Assembly: GCF_010820665.1 (NCBI RefSeq)
Contig: NZ_JAAIKC010000004.1
Location: 349,626 to 413,625 of the forward strand
From: Paenibacillus sp. SYP-B3998
GTDB lineage: Bacteria > Bacillota > Bacilli > Paenibacillales > NBRC-103111
Direction of reading: 5' to 3'
Length of the DNA stretch: 64,000 nucleotides
Position numbers and translations under genes: made by a program. The notes under the pieces were generated by a model. It did not search any database. It saw only the letters and a program-made list of their open reading frames with translations, and had not been told where the DNA came from. Each line of letters starts with the position of its first letter. The first letter of the stretch is position 1. Below, piece by piece: positions 8,103-18,061 of this stretch.

Positions 8103-9281
8103 ATGAGAATTGCCTTGTTTACAGATACGTTCCTTCCGGATGTGAACGGCGTGTCGAAAACGCTCGGAAGATGGACGCGGTTTCTGGAATCCAAAGGTGT
8201 AGAGTGTAAAGTTTTTGCTCCTACTAGTATGACAGAGGGAGACCCTGATCCGTTCCGTGTAGAACGTTTTTACAGTATTCCCTTTTTATTGTACCCCGAA
8301 TGTCGGCTTGCTATCCCCAACCCCCTGTATATCCGTAAATCTCTCCATGCGTTCCAACCTACCATTATCCACTGCGCAACACCGTTTAACCTGGGACTTT
8401 TTGGTTTGTACTATGCGCGTAAGCACGGAATCCCCTTGGTCGCCTCCTATCATACTCATTTCGATCAGTACTTAAGCCATTATAAAATCCCATGGGTTGA
8501 ACCCACGTTATGGAAGTATATGCAGTGGTTTCACCAAAGCTGTCGCAAGGTGTATGTGCCTTCAGAGTCCACTTTGCATCATTTGGAAGCCAAAGGGCTG
8601 CGGAATTTGGAAATTTGGAGTCGTGGCGTAGATGCCGGCCGATTTCATCCTGAGGTTGAACGGCATGAGGTGCTTTCTTCGCGAGGGGTAGAGGCTTCCA
8701 AATTCGTCTTACTCTATGTAGGGAGACTAGCGCCGGAGAAAAGCGTTGAAATTGCCCTTGAGACTTTTGCGGCACTACCAGTAACTATACGGAGTAACTG
8801 TCACTTGATCATTGCTGGTGACGGACCATCAGCCGCGTCACTGCGCGAAGGTTACGGAGACCAAGAAGGGGTTACCTTCACAGGCTTTGTAGAGGGAAAA
8901 GCACTGGCTGACCTATATGCGGCTGCGGATCTTTTCATTTTCCCTTCGGCAACGGAAACTTTTGGCAATGTTGTACTGGAGTCCATGGCAGCTGGAACTG
9001 CTGTCATAGGAGTCGCCTCAGGCGGGGTAATGGATACTATTGAGGATGAAGTGACAGGTTTACTCTGCCCCCCTGGCGATGTGTCAGCTTTTGTTGTCGC
9101 GGTGAGAAGGTTGTATGAATCGCTCGAAACGCGTCTTACTTTGGCAAAAGCAGGTAGAGCTTATGCGCTGCAGCAATCATGGGATCAAATTTTTAATAAG
9201 CTGTACGAAAGCTACCAAGAGGCGAGTAACCCTTTATTGCCAAATGACTTACATGGCGCTTCATCGCGAATGGTTAGGTAA
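8103..9281 (+). CDS. GT4 glycosyltransferase, alpha-mannosyltransferase-like
   Basis: A GT-B retaining glycosyltransferase of about 392 residues. The N-terminus MRIALFTDTFLPDVNGVSKT and the VGRLAPEKSVEIALE and FPSATETFGNVVLESMAAGTAVIG stretches (the E-x7-E element) are typical of GT4 enzymes such as MgtA and SqdX that glycosylate membrane lipids. The start at 8103 is preferred over 8061 because this is where family homology begins. It is divergent from the PAP2/GT28 pair, so the three may act together in glycolipid synthesis. This is inference. Confidence 0.85.
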   Translation: MRIALFTDTFLPDVNGVSKTLGRWTRFLESKGVECKVFAPTSMTEGDPDPFRVERFYSIPFLLYPECRLAIPNPLYIRKSLHAFQPTIIHCATPFNLGLFGLYYARKHGIPLVASYHTHFDQYLSHYKIPWVEPTLWKYMQWFHQSCRKVYVPSESTLHHLEAKGLRNLEIWSRGVDAGRFHPEVERHEVLSSRGVEASKFVLLYVGRLAPEKSVEIALETFAALPVTIRSNCHLIIAGDGPSAASLREGYGDQEGVTFTGFVEGKALADLYAAADLFIFPSATETFGNVVLESMAAGTAVIGVASGGVMDTIEDEVTGLLCPPGDVSAFVVAVRRLYESLETRLTLAKAGRAYALQQSWDQIFNKLYESYQEASNPLLPNDLHGASSRMVR

Positions 9282-9615
9282 TCTAACGGTTTAACAGAAG
9301 TTGTTTTTCGCCTTAGAACTGCATTATAATAATTTCCGACCGCATTTGTTCGTCTAAACGGTGAAGTTTTGGTACACAATATAATGAAAAACGATGAAAA
9401 CAGGACTTTAACGATCTGATATCGAGCACATACTGCTCTACTCTTGCGCTTTCCCCTTAAACCTGAAAGAACTGGCTTATTCTCGCTTTTGTAGACTTTG
9501 ACAAATCGGGGGAAAGAGAGGAAAATCAAGAACGGTTATTCACCTGTACATAACTGCGCATACGGCGTACAAATAGAGAGCTAATGTGCTTAAACAAAAA
9601 GGGGGACTTTGTTTC
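9282..9615 (+). other. Intergenic region with a weak candidate promoter
   Basis: No gene or RNA family was recognised here. TTGACA at 9498-9503 with GAAAAT 17 bases later is the best promoter candidate for the following glycosyltransferase. Nothing else stands out. Confidence 0.35.
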
Positions 9616-10848
9616 ATGCTGGACAAAACTATGCTTATTTTACAACTATGCTTAGCTTTTATCGGAGCTTATCAATTGCTATTGACATTCTTTGGATGGT
9701 ATCGCCCTAAAAACAAGCCGCAATTCCCACCGCAAAAAACATTTGCTGTGTTGGTCGCCGCTCACAATGAGGAGCAAGTCGTTGGAGCGCTTATCGAAAA
9801 CCTCAAGTCGTTAGAGTACCCCAAAGAGCTTTATGATATTTTTGTTATTTGCGATAACTGTACGGATCGTACAGCAGACATCACGCGCAATCACGGTGTG
9901 TACGCCATGGAACGCCATAATCCCAATCTAAGAGGTAAAGGCTACGCCATTGAATGGATGCTCAAAGAGCTATGGAAACGTGAGCGTCAATACGATGGGA
10001 TCGTCATGTTCGATGCCGATAACCTCGTTAGTCCCGATTTTTTAATCCATATGAACAACGATTTGTGTTCGGGTTCCCGCGTGATTCAAGCTTATCTCGA
10101 TACGAAGAATCCAAATGATTCTTGGGTTACAGGCTCCTTTGCCATTTCGTACTTCTACGCAAACCGTTTTGTGCAAACGCCTCGTACGAATTTAGGGCTT
10201 GCGAATTTTCTTGGCGGCACAGGGATGTGTTTTGAATCCGGTTTGCTTAAGCAGATTGGGTGGGGAGCAACGAGTTTGGTAGAGGATTTAGAATTCTCTA
10301 TGCGATGCATTCAGCTTGGTATCAAACCGACTTATAACTATGACACGAAGGTTTATGACGAGAAGCCTTTGACTTTCACGGCTTCGGCTAAACAACGTTT
10401 GCGTTGGATGCAAGGGCATTTTGAAGTAGCCAAACGTTTCTTTTTCCCGTTATTGTGGCAAGGGATTAAAGAAGGCAGTTGGGTCAAAATTGACGCTGCG
10501 ATTTACTCCGCTAACGTTTACAACTTCTTTTTTGGCTCAATTCTCACTATTCTGCTTTGGATCAGAGCGATAATGCCAGGTTGGGCGAATTCGTCCTTAC
10601 TGTTCGATATAAATCCTATATTTTTGAACACAATAAGTATTGCGATCTACGTGCTTCTACCGTTGTCCATGCTGATTGAAAAAGCGAATGGGAAAACGTA
10701 TAAATACTTGATTCTATATCCTCTATTTATGCTGTCCTGGTGGCCGATCACGTTCTATGCGTTCTTCACGCAAAACAATAAGCAATGGAGCCACACAGAG
10801 CATACACGCGTCATTCGTATGGACGAAATGAAAAAACAAGCAAGCTAG
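9616..10848 (+). CDS. GT2 processive-type glycosyltransferase, membrane
   Basis: A 410-residue GT-A enzyme. A first membrane helix is at about residues 5-25. The GT2 core shows VLVAAHNEEQVVG, CDNCTDRTA, MFDADN (the DxD), LVEDLEFSMR and the QRLRW motif typical of processive polysaccharide synthases. Three or four helices follow at the C-terminus. Relatives make N-acetylglucosamine polymers or glycolipids; the product here is unknown. The ATG at 9616 follows AAAGGGGG; an in-frame GTG 30 bases upstream has no ribosome site. Its stop codon directly abuts the -35 of the infC promoter. Confidence 0.85.
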   Translation: MLDKTMLILQLCLAFIGAYQLLLTFFGWYRPKNKPQFPPQKTFAVLVAAHNEEQVVGALIENLKSLEYPKELYDIFVICDNCTDRTADITRNHGVYAMERHNPNLRGKGYAIEWMLKELWKRERQYDGIVMFDADNLVSPDFLIHMNNDLCSGSRVIQAYLDTKNPNDSWVTGSFAISYFYANRFVQTPRTNLGLANFLGGTGMCFESGLLKQIGWGATSLVEDLEFSMRCIQLGIKPTYNYDTKVYDEKPLTFTASAKQRLRWMQGHFEVAKRFFFPLLWQGIKEGSWVKIDAAIYSANVYNFFFGSILTILLWIRAIMPGWANSSLLFDINPIFLNTISIAIYVLLPLSMLIEKANGKTYKYLILYPLFMLSWWPITFYAFFTQNNKQWSHTEHTRVIRMDEMKKQAS

Positions 10849-10877
10849 TTGACATTCGAAAAATGAAGTGATATAGT
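10849..10877 (+). promoter_or_regulatory. SigA promoter of infC-rpmI-rplT
   Basis: Perfect TTGACA (10849-10854), a 17-base spacer, and TATAGT (10872-10877). It begins at the base after the upstream gene's stop codon. Confidence 0.75.
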
Positions 10878-10884
10878 ATATCAA

Positions 10885-11040
10885 GTAAAAGCAGAGGCGC
10901 CCGCTTCTCACCTGACCGACAACTGTTGGCTGGTCCGAAATGATCATCAAGTATGTGTGATAGGTTTGTATAAACCTGTTGTTGATGAAGATGTGGGCCC
11001 TTGGGCCCGCATCTTTTTTATATGGATAGTTACATATTTT
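10885..11040 (+). promoter_or_regulatory. L20 leader (ribosomal protein autoregulation)
   Basis: A structured leader of about 150 nt between the promoter and infC. Its 3' part is a strong terminator, AGATGTGGGCCC/GGGCCCGCATCT with a T-run (10989-11019). By position and form it matches the Bacillota L20 leader, where ribosomal protein L20 binds the RNA and favours termination of infC-rpmI-rplT. Confidence 0.8.
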
Positions 11041-11056
11041 GTGGAGGTGGAACACG

Positions 11057-11572
11057 ATTAGCAAAGACCATATGATCAATGACGAGATTCGCGTGAAAGA
11101 AGTACGCCTGATTGGGGCGGATGGAGAACAACTCGGTATTACACCGATTCGCGAAGCTCTTCAAATTGCAGTCGATGCCAACTTGGATTTGGTGAATGTT
11201 GCTCCGACGGCTAAGCCGCCTGTGTGCCGCATTATGGATTACGGTAAATTTCGTTATGAAACACAGAAGAAAGAAAAAGAAGCTCGTAAAAATCAGAAGA
11301 TCGTTGACATCAAAGAAATCCGCTTAAGCGCGACAATTGATGAGCATGACTTCCAAACGAAGCTTCGCAATGCAGTGAAGTTCCTCGGTGAAGGGGATAA
11401 AGTAAAAGCAAGCGTTCGTTTCCGTGGTCGTGAAATCGCCCATGCAGAAATCGGTCGCAGAGTGCTTGAACGACTGGCTACCGAAACTGCTGAAATTTCC
11501 TCGCAGGAGCGCGCTCCTAAGCTTGAGGGAAGAAGCATGATCATGATCTTAACGCCGAAAGCTACGACCTAG
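11057..11572 (+). CDS. infC: Translation initiation factor IF-3
   Basis: IF-3 binds the 30S subunit and checks start-codon pairing. The 171-residue protein has the N-terminal domain ([21 protein letters not shown]), a basic linker ([15 protein letters not shown]) and the C-terminal IF3 domain. I place the start at ATT 11057 because GGAGGTGG lies about 6 bases upstream and the product then begins M-S-K-D-H like other IF-3 proteins. The upstream TTG lies before the ribosome site and would encode an unlikely WRWNT extension. An ATT start is the known basis of IF-3 self-control. First gene of a three-gene operon. Confidence 0.95.
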   Translation: MSKDHMINDEIRVKEVRLIGADGEQLGITPIREALQIAVDANLDLVNVAPTAKPPVCRIMDYGKFRYETQKKEKEARKNQKIVDIKEIRLSATIDEHDFQTKLRNAVKFLGEGDKVKASVRFRGREIAHAEIGRRVLERLATETAEISSQERAPKLEGRSMIMILTPKATT

Positions 11573-11603
11573 GCGAGTTTACTAAATTAGGAGGAACACC
11601 AAC

Positions 11604-11801
11604 ATGCCAAAAATGAAAACACACAGCAGCTTGAAAGATCGTTTCAAAGTTACCGGCACAGGTAAAGTGAAAAGATATAAATCAGGCAAGAACCATTTGT
11701 TGTCTGGTAAATCCGCACGTCAAAAACGCGTTCTGGGAACAAACCCAGTTATGGCAAAAGGCGATTTCAAACGCCTGAAACAACAACTAGCTAACATCTA
11801 A
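11604..11801 (+). CDS. rpmI: Ribosomal protein bL35
   Basis: A 65-residue basic protein of the large subunit. MPKMKTHSSLKDRFKVTGTGKVKR and KSARQKRVLG are diagnostic of L35. AGGAGG precedes the ATG. It lies 31 bases after infC, in the conserved order infC-rpmI-rplT. Confidence 0.98.
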   Translation: MPKMKTHSSLKDRFKVTGTGKVKRYKSGKNHLLSGKSARQKRVLGTNPVMAKGDFKRLKQQLANI

Positions 11802-11845
11802 TTTCGCTTTGATTATTATTTATACATTCTAGGAGGTAGTTGACA

Positions 11846-12205
11846 ATGGCAAGAGTCAAGGGCGGATTCGTTCGCGCTCATCGTCGCAAGAAAATCTTAA
11901 AACTAGCAAAAGGTTATTTCGGTTCTAAACATAGATTATTTAAAACTGCCAAAGAACAAGTAATGAAATCTTTGGTCTATGCTTACCGTGACCGTCGTCA
12001 AACAAAACGTAATTTCCGCAGACTGTGGATTACACGTATCAATGCAGGCGCTCGTCAAAACGGCCTGAGCTACAGCAAATTGATGCATGGCCTGAAATTG
12101 GCTGGTATCGACATCAACCGTAAAATCTTGGCTGACCTTGCAGTGAACGATTCCAAAGCGTTCAACGATCTGGCAACAGCAGCAAAAACAAAAGTAAACG
12201 CGTAA
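11846..12205 (+). CDS. rplT: Ribosomal protein bL20
   Basis: A 119-residue protein, [19 protein letters not shown] at the start, with [20 protein letters not shown] in the middle; both are L20 signatures. It binds 23S rRNA early in assembly and, in Bacillota, represses its own operon through the leader. The ATG at 11846 follows AGGAGG by 9 bases; the TTG two codons earlier is less likely. Confidence 0.98.
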   Translation: MARVKGGFVRAHRRKKILKLAKGYFGSKHRLFKTAKEQVMKSLVYAYRDRRQTKRNFRRLWITRINAGARQNGLSYSKLMHGLKLAGIDINRKILADLAVNDSKAFNDLATAAKTKVNA

Positions 12206-12221
12206 ATCGTTCGCGTTCCAA

Positions 12222-12250
12222 GAAGCTTGCCCCATCGTGGGGCAAGCTTC
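12222..12250 (+). terminator. Strong hairpin after rplT, no T-run
   Basis: GAAGCTTGCCCC pairs perfectly with GGGGCAAGCTTC around a 5-base loop. No T-run follows, so it may stabilise the 3' end rather than terminate alone. Confidence 0.55.
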
Positions 12251-12328
12251 AGATTGTTGGGGAACCCCATTTCTGGTTGGAAAATGTAGTCATCATTGGA
12301 AATGAGCCACCCAACATTAGTAAAAAAT

Positions 12329-12380
12329 AAGATTGCCTACTATCCTGCCTTTCTGGCTAGGTGGTTGGCAATCTTTTTTA
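12329..12380 (+). terminator. Rho-independent terminator of the rplT operon
   Basis: AAGATTGCC (12329-12337) pairs with GGCAATCTT (12367-12375), followed by TTTTTAT. Confidence 0.8.
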
Positions 12381-12481
12381 TGTCCTGGGCAATCGCTGTC
12401 ATCAATGCTTGTTCATGGACTTTCTCTCGCCCCCTAAACGGTTACCGGAATAATTTCTCAGACAGTTTCTTTGTCAGACTA

Positions 12482-12510
12482 TTGACTATTGTTCAGGGGA
12501 TGCATATAAT
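12482..12510 (+). promoter_or_regulatory. SigA promoter of the ilv-leu operon
   Basis: TTGACT (12482-12487), 17 bases, TATAAT (12505-12510). It lies just upstream of the T-box leader. Confidence 0.75.
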
Positions 12511-12539
12511 TATCTACAAATCATATTCTATATGGTGAA

Positions 12540-12870
12540 TCAACACTATCTAATCGGCTATGAAGAGGAAGAAGTAGTAAGGGCACTTATGCGCAGAGAG
12601 CGTTGGACTTGCTGAAACCATCGCCTTAATCCCTTAAGTACGAGGTCACCTCGGAGCTGTTTTCCTGAAACATGCGGCAAGGCCGCTATGGTAGGGAGAA
12701 TCGGAATAGCACACGTTACTGTGCTGAGGGTATTGTTCCTAACGGATCATACCTGCTAAGGCTATGTGCTGTGAAGTGCGTAGCAAATTTGGGTGGTACC
12801 ACGGAAGCTTTAACCCCTTTCGTCCCGTTTAACACGTTACGTGCGTGTTCGGGATGAATAGGGGTTTTTC
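12540..12870 (+). promoter_or_regulatory. T-box leader for ilvB
   Basis: The leader contains the T-box core GGGTGGTACCACGG (12791-12804), which pairs with the 3' end of uncharged tRNA, followed by a terminator stem AACCCC..CGTCCCG / CGGGATG..AGGGGTTTTT (12812-12869). A Stem I with an AGAGAG bulge lies at about 12560-12660. In Bacillus the ilv-leu T-box reads leucine; a CTC triplet inside ACCTCGG near 12650 could be the specifier, but I could not fold the specifier loop reliably. Confidence 0.9.
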
Positions 12871-12928
12871 TTGTTTTCAAAGAAGCTTGACGATTCACAG
12901 AGACTGACTTTTTGAGAGGAGGATCACA

Positions 12929-14674
12929 ATGAATGTTCAAACTGAACCAAAAAGGTCAAAAGAAGAATTGATTAAAGAGCTGACGCAACCAGATCTTATT
13001 ACAGGATCTGAGATTTTGCTCAGAAGCTTATTGCTGGAGGGTGTGGAGTGCGTCTTTGGTTATCCAGGCGGCGCTGTATTGTACATCTACGATGCCATGC
13101 ATGGCTTTTCGGATTTCAACCACTTATTGACACGACATGAGCAAGGAGCCATTCACGCTGCTGATGGATATGCACGTTCCACTGGTAAAGTTGGTGTATG
13201 CATCGCAACTTCCGGACCGGGGGCGACGAACCTTGTCACAGGAATAGCTACAGCCTATATGGATTCTGTTCCACTGGTTATTATTACAGGAAACGTAGCC
13301 ACAAATTTCATCGGTACGGATGCTTTTCAAGAGGCAGATATTACCGGTATTACGATGCCGATTACGAAACACAGTTATCTTGTTAGAGATGTAGAGGATC
13401 TGCCGCGTATTATTCACGAAGCTTTCCATATTGCCAATTCAGGTCGTAAGGGCCCGGTTCTTATTGACATACCAAAGGATGTCTCCGCTCATAAGACTGT
13501 GTTTAAACCAGTCACTGAGGTAAGTATTCGGGGTTACAACCCGACCGTACAACCGAATAAACTGCAAGTGGATAAGCTGATTAAGGCGATTGAAGAAGCT
13601 GAACGTCCAGTTATTATTGCAGGTGGCGGCGTTGTATACGCGAATGCTTCCGAAGAATTGATCGAGTTCGTAAATAAAACGCGTATCCCGGTTACAACGA
13701 CCTTGCTCGGATTAAGCGGCTTCCCAAGCGCGCACGAGCTGTGGATGGGAATGCCGGGTATGCACGGAACGTACACGGCTAACCAAGCGATTCAGAACGC
13801 GGATTTGCTGATCTCCATTGGTTCCCGATTTGATGATCGCGTAACGATGAAATTGGATGGATTTGCGCCGAAGGTGAAGAAAATCGCGCATATCGACGTT
13901 GATCCCGCCGAGATTGGCAAGAACGTAAAAACAGATATTCCTTGTGTAGGGGATATCAAGGCTGTTCTGGAGTACGCGAACACAAAAGCAAAGTCTGCAA
14001 AGAGCGAAGCTTGGATCGCAGAAATTAAGGAAAGTAAAGAAAAATTCCCTTTGAAATATAACGAAACGAGCGATGAGCTGAAGCCTCAGTTCGTTGTTCA
14101 AATGATTAGTGAAACGACCAAAGGCGAAGCGATTATAACAACGGACGTTGGACAACACCAAATGTGGGCAGCCCAATTCTATCGTTTCAAAAATCCTCGC
14201 TCGATGGTGACATCCGGCGGTCTGGGCACGATGGGCTTCGGATTCCCTTCAGCGATCGGGGCTCAAATGGGTAATCCCGATAAGCTGGTAGTTTCCATTA
14301 ACGGCGATGGCGGTGTGCAAATGTGTGCGCAAGAGCTGGCCATCTGCGCGATCAATAATATTCCGGTTAAGGTTGTTATCATTAACAACCAAGTGCTTGG
14401 GATGGTTCGTCAGTGGCAGGAAATCATTTATGACAACCGCTACAGCCACATTGATTTGGCCGGAAGCCCAGACTTTGTGAAGTTGGCGGAAGCTTATGGC
14501 GTAAAAGGCCTGCGCGCCACAACCAAGGAAGAGGCTCGTAGAGTATGGCAAGAAGCGCTTGATACGCCAGGACCGGTCGTTATTGATTTCGTTGTTCCTA
14601 AAGGCGAGAATGTGTTCCCTATGGTTAAAGCGGGCGACACAATTAGCGACATGTTAATGGGGGATTCGGAATGA
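12929..14674 (+). CDS. ilvB: Acetolactate synthase, large catalytic subunit
   Basis: It makes acetolactate or acetohydroxybutyrate from pyruvate, the first common step to valine, leucine and isoleucine. The 581-residue ThDP enzyme shows the active-site RHEQGAIHAADGYAR (catalytic Glu at about residue 72), the GPGATNLVTGIATAY stretch, a central FAD domain, and the ThDP-binding region NGDGGVQM..INNQVLGMVRQWQ. The ATG follows AGAGGAGG. It overlaps ilvN by 4 bases (ATGA), implying translational coupling of the two subunits. Confidence 0.97.
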   Translation: MNVQTEPKRSKEELIKELTQPDLITGSEILLRSLLLEGVECVFGYPGGAVLYIYDAMHGFSDFNHLLTRHEQGAIHAADGYARSTGKVGVCIATSGPGATNLVTGIATAYMDSVPLVIITGNVATNFIGTDAFQEADITGITMPITKHSYLVRDVEDLPRIIHEAFHIANSGRKGPVLIDIPKDVSAHKTVFKPVTEVSIRGYNPTVQPNKLQVDKLIKAIEEAERPVIIAGGGVVYANASEELIEFVNKTRIPVTTTLLGLSGFPSAHELWMGMPGMHGTYTANQAIQNADLLISIGSRFDDRVTMKLDGFAPKVKKIAHIDVDPAEIGKNVKTDIPCVGDIKAVLEYANTKAKSAKSEAWIAEIKESKEKFPLKYNETSDELKPQFVVQMISETTKGEAIITTDVGQHQMWAAQFYRFKNPRSMVTSGGLGTMGFGFPSAIGAQMGNPDKLVVSINGDGGVQMCAQELAICAINNIPVKVVIINNQVLGMVRQWQEIIYDNRYSHIDLAGSPDFVKLAEAYGVKGLRATTKEEARRVWQEALDTPGPVVIDFVVPKGENVFPMVKAGDTISDMLMGDSE

Positions 14675-15162
14675 TGATAACTAAACATACGGTTTCCGTA
14701 CTCGTAAACAATCAGCCAGGTGTCCTGCAGCGTGTATCCGGCTTGTTCGGACGCAGAGGCTTTAACATTGAAAGCATCACGGTAGGGGAGTCCGAGGAAA
14801 TCGGGCTTTCCCGGATGGTTATTGTAACAACGGGAGACGACAATACGTTGGAGCAAATCTCCAAGCAGCTGTACAAGCTGATCGATGTGATTAAAGTTAT
14901 CGATCTAAGCTCGAATCCGATGGTTGCCAGAGAGCTTGCGCTTATTAAAGTAAATGCAGAGCCTACCATGCGTCCGGAAATACTTGGAATTGTTGAAACA
15001 TTCCGCGCGGCGGTTGTTGATATCGGGCCTAATTCAATTATCGTGCAAGTTGTAGGAGATTCAGATAAAATAGATGCAATGGTCGAATTGCTTCGTCCTT
15101 ATGGCATTCGTGAGCTTTCCCGTACGGGAGCTACGGCAATGATTCGTGGTTCAGTGAGATAA
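14671..15162 (+). CDS. ilvN: Acetolactate synthase, small regulatory subunit
   Basis: A 163-residue partner of IlvB that confers valine feedback inhibition. An N-terminal ACT domain (HTVSVLVNNQPGVLQRVSGLF, GFNIESITVG) is followed by the C-terminal IlvN domain (TGATAMIRG end). ATGA overlap with ilvB. Also called ilvH. Confidence 0.95.
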   Translation: MMITKHTVSVLVNNQPGVLQRVSGLFGRRGFNIESITVGESEEIGLSRMVIVTTGDDNTLEQISKQLYKLIDVIKVIDLSSNPMVARELALIKVNAEPTMRPEILGIVETFRAAVVDIGPNSIIVQVVGDSDKIDAMVELLRPYGIRELSRTGATAMIRGSVR

Positions 15163-15188
15163 TTAAGCTTGAAAAGCAGGCAAAGCCG

Positions 15189-15261
15189 CCTTGAGTGGGG
15201 CTTTCAGCGGTTAATTCTTTAGCGCTTGAAAAGGGTAAACCGTTGAAACACCCACTCAAGG
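15189..15261 (+). other. Long hairpin between ilvN and ilvC
   Basis: A 24-base arm (15189-15212) pairs with 15238-15261 at 21 of 24 positions around a 25-base loop. No T-run follows. It lies in the ilvC leader, 44 bases before the ilvC start. Likely an mRNA processing or stabilising structure. Confidence 0.7.
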
Positions 15262-15266
15262 GGTAG

Positions 15267-16298
<1,032 letters not shown>

Positions 16299-16333
16299 GA
16301 TAAGCACTATTTAACTTCATAGGTATTTCATTC

Positions 16334-16375
16334 CACAGGGAGTGATTGGGGCGAATTTCCCAATCACTCCCTGTG
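16334..16375 (+). other. Perfect 17-bp hairpin between ilvC and leuA
   Basis: The arms 16334-16350 and 16359-16375 are perfectly complementary with an 8-base loop. No T-run follows. It lies 36 bases after the ilvC stop and 42 before leuA. It looks like a 3'-end stabiliser or partial attenuator. Confidence 0.75.
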
Positions 16376-16416
16376 AATACTATTTAGACTTTGCTATAAA
16401 AATCTTAGGAGGTGAC

Positions 16417-17967
16417 ATGGTGCGTAAAATTTATATCTTTGATACGACTCTGAGAGACGGGGAACAATCACCGGGTGTGAACCTGAACGTGCAGGAAAAG
16501 GTTGAGATTGCCCTACAGCTCGAGAAGCTTGGCATCGATCGTATGGAGGCTGGTTTCCCGGCAGCGTCACCAGGTGACTTAGCGGCTGTTAATGCGGTAG
16601 CTAGAGCTGTTAAGAACGCTTCCGTCATCGGTCTTTCCCGATCCCGGGAACAGGATATCGAAGCGGTGAGAGAAGCGCTGCAAGGTGCACAGGATCCGTG
16701 TATCCATCTTTTCTTGGCGACATCTCCGATTCATCGCCAGTATAAGCTGAAGATGGAGAAGCATCAGGTACTGGAGACCGCTGAGGCAGCGATTAAATAC
16801 GCCAAGAAGTATTTTAGCAAAATTGAGTTCTCGCTTGAGGATGCAGGTCGTACGGAACTGGATTTCATCGCCGAAGTGACGGCAATGGCTATACGCGCAG
16901 GCGCAACGGTTGTTAATATCCCGGATACGGTGGGCTATATGACACCTTATGATTATGGAAACATTTTCAAAATGGTGAAGGAGACTGTGCCTGGTGTTGA
17001 GAAGATTCAGCTGAGCGCGCACTGCCATGACGACCTCGGAATGGCGACTGCGAATGCGCTTGCGGCCGTACTGAATGGCGCCGATCAAATCGAAGGCACC
17101 ATTAACGGGATTGGCGAACGAGCAGGTAACACTTCGATCGAGGAAGTGGCTTTGGCGCTCGAAACGCGCCAAGAGTTTTTCGAAGCGAAAACATCGCTTG
17201 TTTTGAGCGAGATTTATCGCACCAGCCGCTTGGTTAGCAAGCTGACCGGCATGGTGGTGCCAGGCAATAAAGCGATTGTCGGCGCTAACGCGTTCGCTCA
17301 TGAGTCAGGCATCCATCAGGATGGGATGCTGAAGGAGAAAACAACCTACGAGATTATCTCACCGGAGACCATCGGGGTCAAGGAGAGTAAGCTCGTCATG
17401 GGTAAACACTCCGGACGCCATGCATTCCGCGAGAAGCTGATCGACCTCGGTTATGAGCTTGGTGAAGAGCAGGTGAATGTTGCTTTCGCCAAGTTCAAGG
17501 ATTTGGCGGATCGGAAGAAAAACGTGGAAGACGAAGATATCCGCGCGCTGATCGAAGAGAAACTGATTGAGACGCCGGAGGTTTTCGGACTTGGCACGCT
17601 GCAAGTTGCCTATGGCAACCAAATGACGCCAACCGCTACCGTGCATGTTCGCTTACAAGATGGTAGTGATATCGCTGAAAGCGCAGTCGGCAATGGCTCC
17701 GTGGATGCGATTTACAACGCCATTGATAAGGCAACGAAGGAAGAAGTCGAGCTTGATGATTACTCGATTAAATCCGTTTCTCACGGCAAAGATGCACTTG
17801 GAGAAGTACATGTTGTGTTGAAACAAAAGGGTGTATCCGTTCAAGGACGAGGCATTTCCACTGATATTCTTGAAGCAAGCGCCAAAGCTTATTTGGACGC
17901 AGTGAATAGACTCATTGAGAAACGCAAAACACCAACGAGCAATAGAAGCAACGTCACGTTAATTTAA
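16417..17967 (+). CDS. leuA: 2-isopropylmalate synthase
   Basis: It condenses acetyl-CoA with 2-oxoisovalerate, the first step specific to leucine. The 516-residue protein has the DRE-TIM motif [13 protein letters not shown], the [12 protein letters not shown] metal site, NGIGERAGN and a C-terminal LeuA regulatory domain that gives leucine feedback. The ATG at 16417 follows AGGAGGTGAC; the open frame extends upstream through the hairpin but has no ribosome site. Last gene before a terminator: leuB is 8 kb away and leuCD are not in the window. Confidence 0.97.
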   Translation: MVRKIYIFDTTLRDGEQSPGVNLNVQEKVEIALQLEKLGIDRMEAGFPAASPGDLAAVNAVARAVKNASVIGLSRSREQDIEAVREALQGAQDPCIHLFLATSPIHRQYKLKMEKHQVLETAEAAIKYAKKYFSKIEFSLEDAGRTELDFIAEVTAMAIRAGATVVNIPDTVGYMTPYDYGNIFKMVKETVPGVEKIQLSAHCHDDLGMATANALAAVLNGADQIEGTINGIGERAGNTSIEEVALALETRQEFFEAKTSLVLSEIYRTSRLVSKLTGMVVPGNKAIVGANAFAHESGIHQDGMLKEKTTYEIISPETIGVKESKLVMGKHSGRHAFREKLIDLGYELGEEQVNVAFAKFKDLADRKKNVEDEDIRALIEEKLIETPEVFGLGTLQVAYGNQMTPTATVHVRLQDGSDIAESAVGNGSVDAIYNAIDKATKEEVELDDYSIKSVSHGKDALGEVHVVLKQKGVSVQGRGISTDILEASAKAYLDAVNRLIEKRKTPTSNRSNVTLI

Positions 17968-17994
17968 CGGCCTTGCATGCACAACTCAACTGAT

Positions 17995-18036
17995 AAGCAC
18001 CTCACCTCCCTACTTGAGAGAAGTGGGGTGCTTTCT
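17995..18036 (+). terminator. Terminator after leuA
   Basis: AAGCACCTCAC pairs with GTGGGGTGCTT with one mismatch; TTTCT follows. Confidence 0.6.
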
Positions 18037-18061
18037 ACAAATACGAAAGGATGCGTCCGTT

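Noticed and set aside
12296..12538. An 80-codon open frame between rplT and the ilv promoter
   Set aside because: It runs across a clear terminator and into the ilv promoter, has no ribosome site, and its sequence does not look like a protein.
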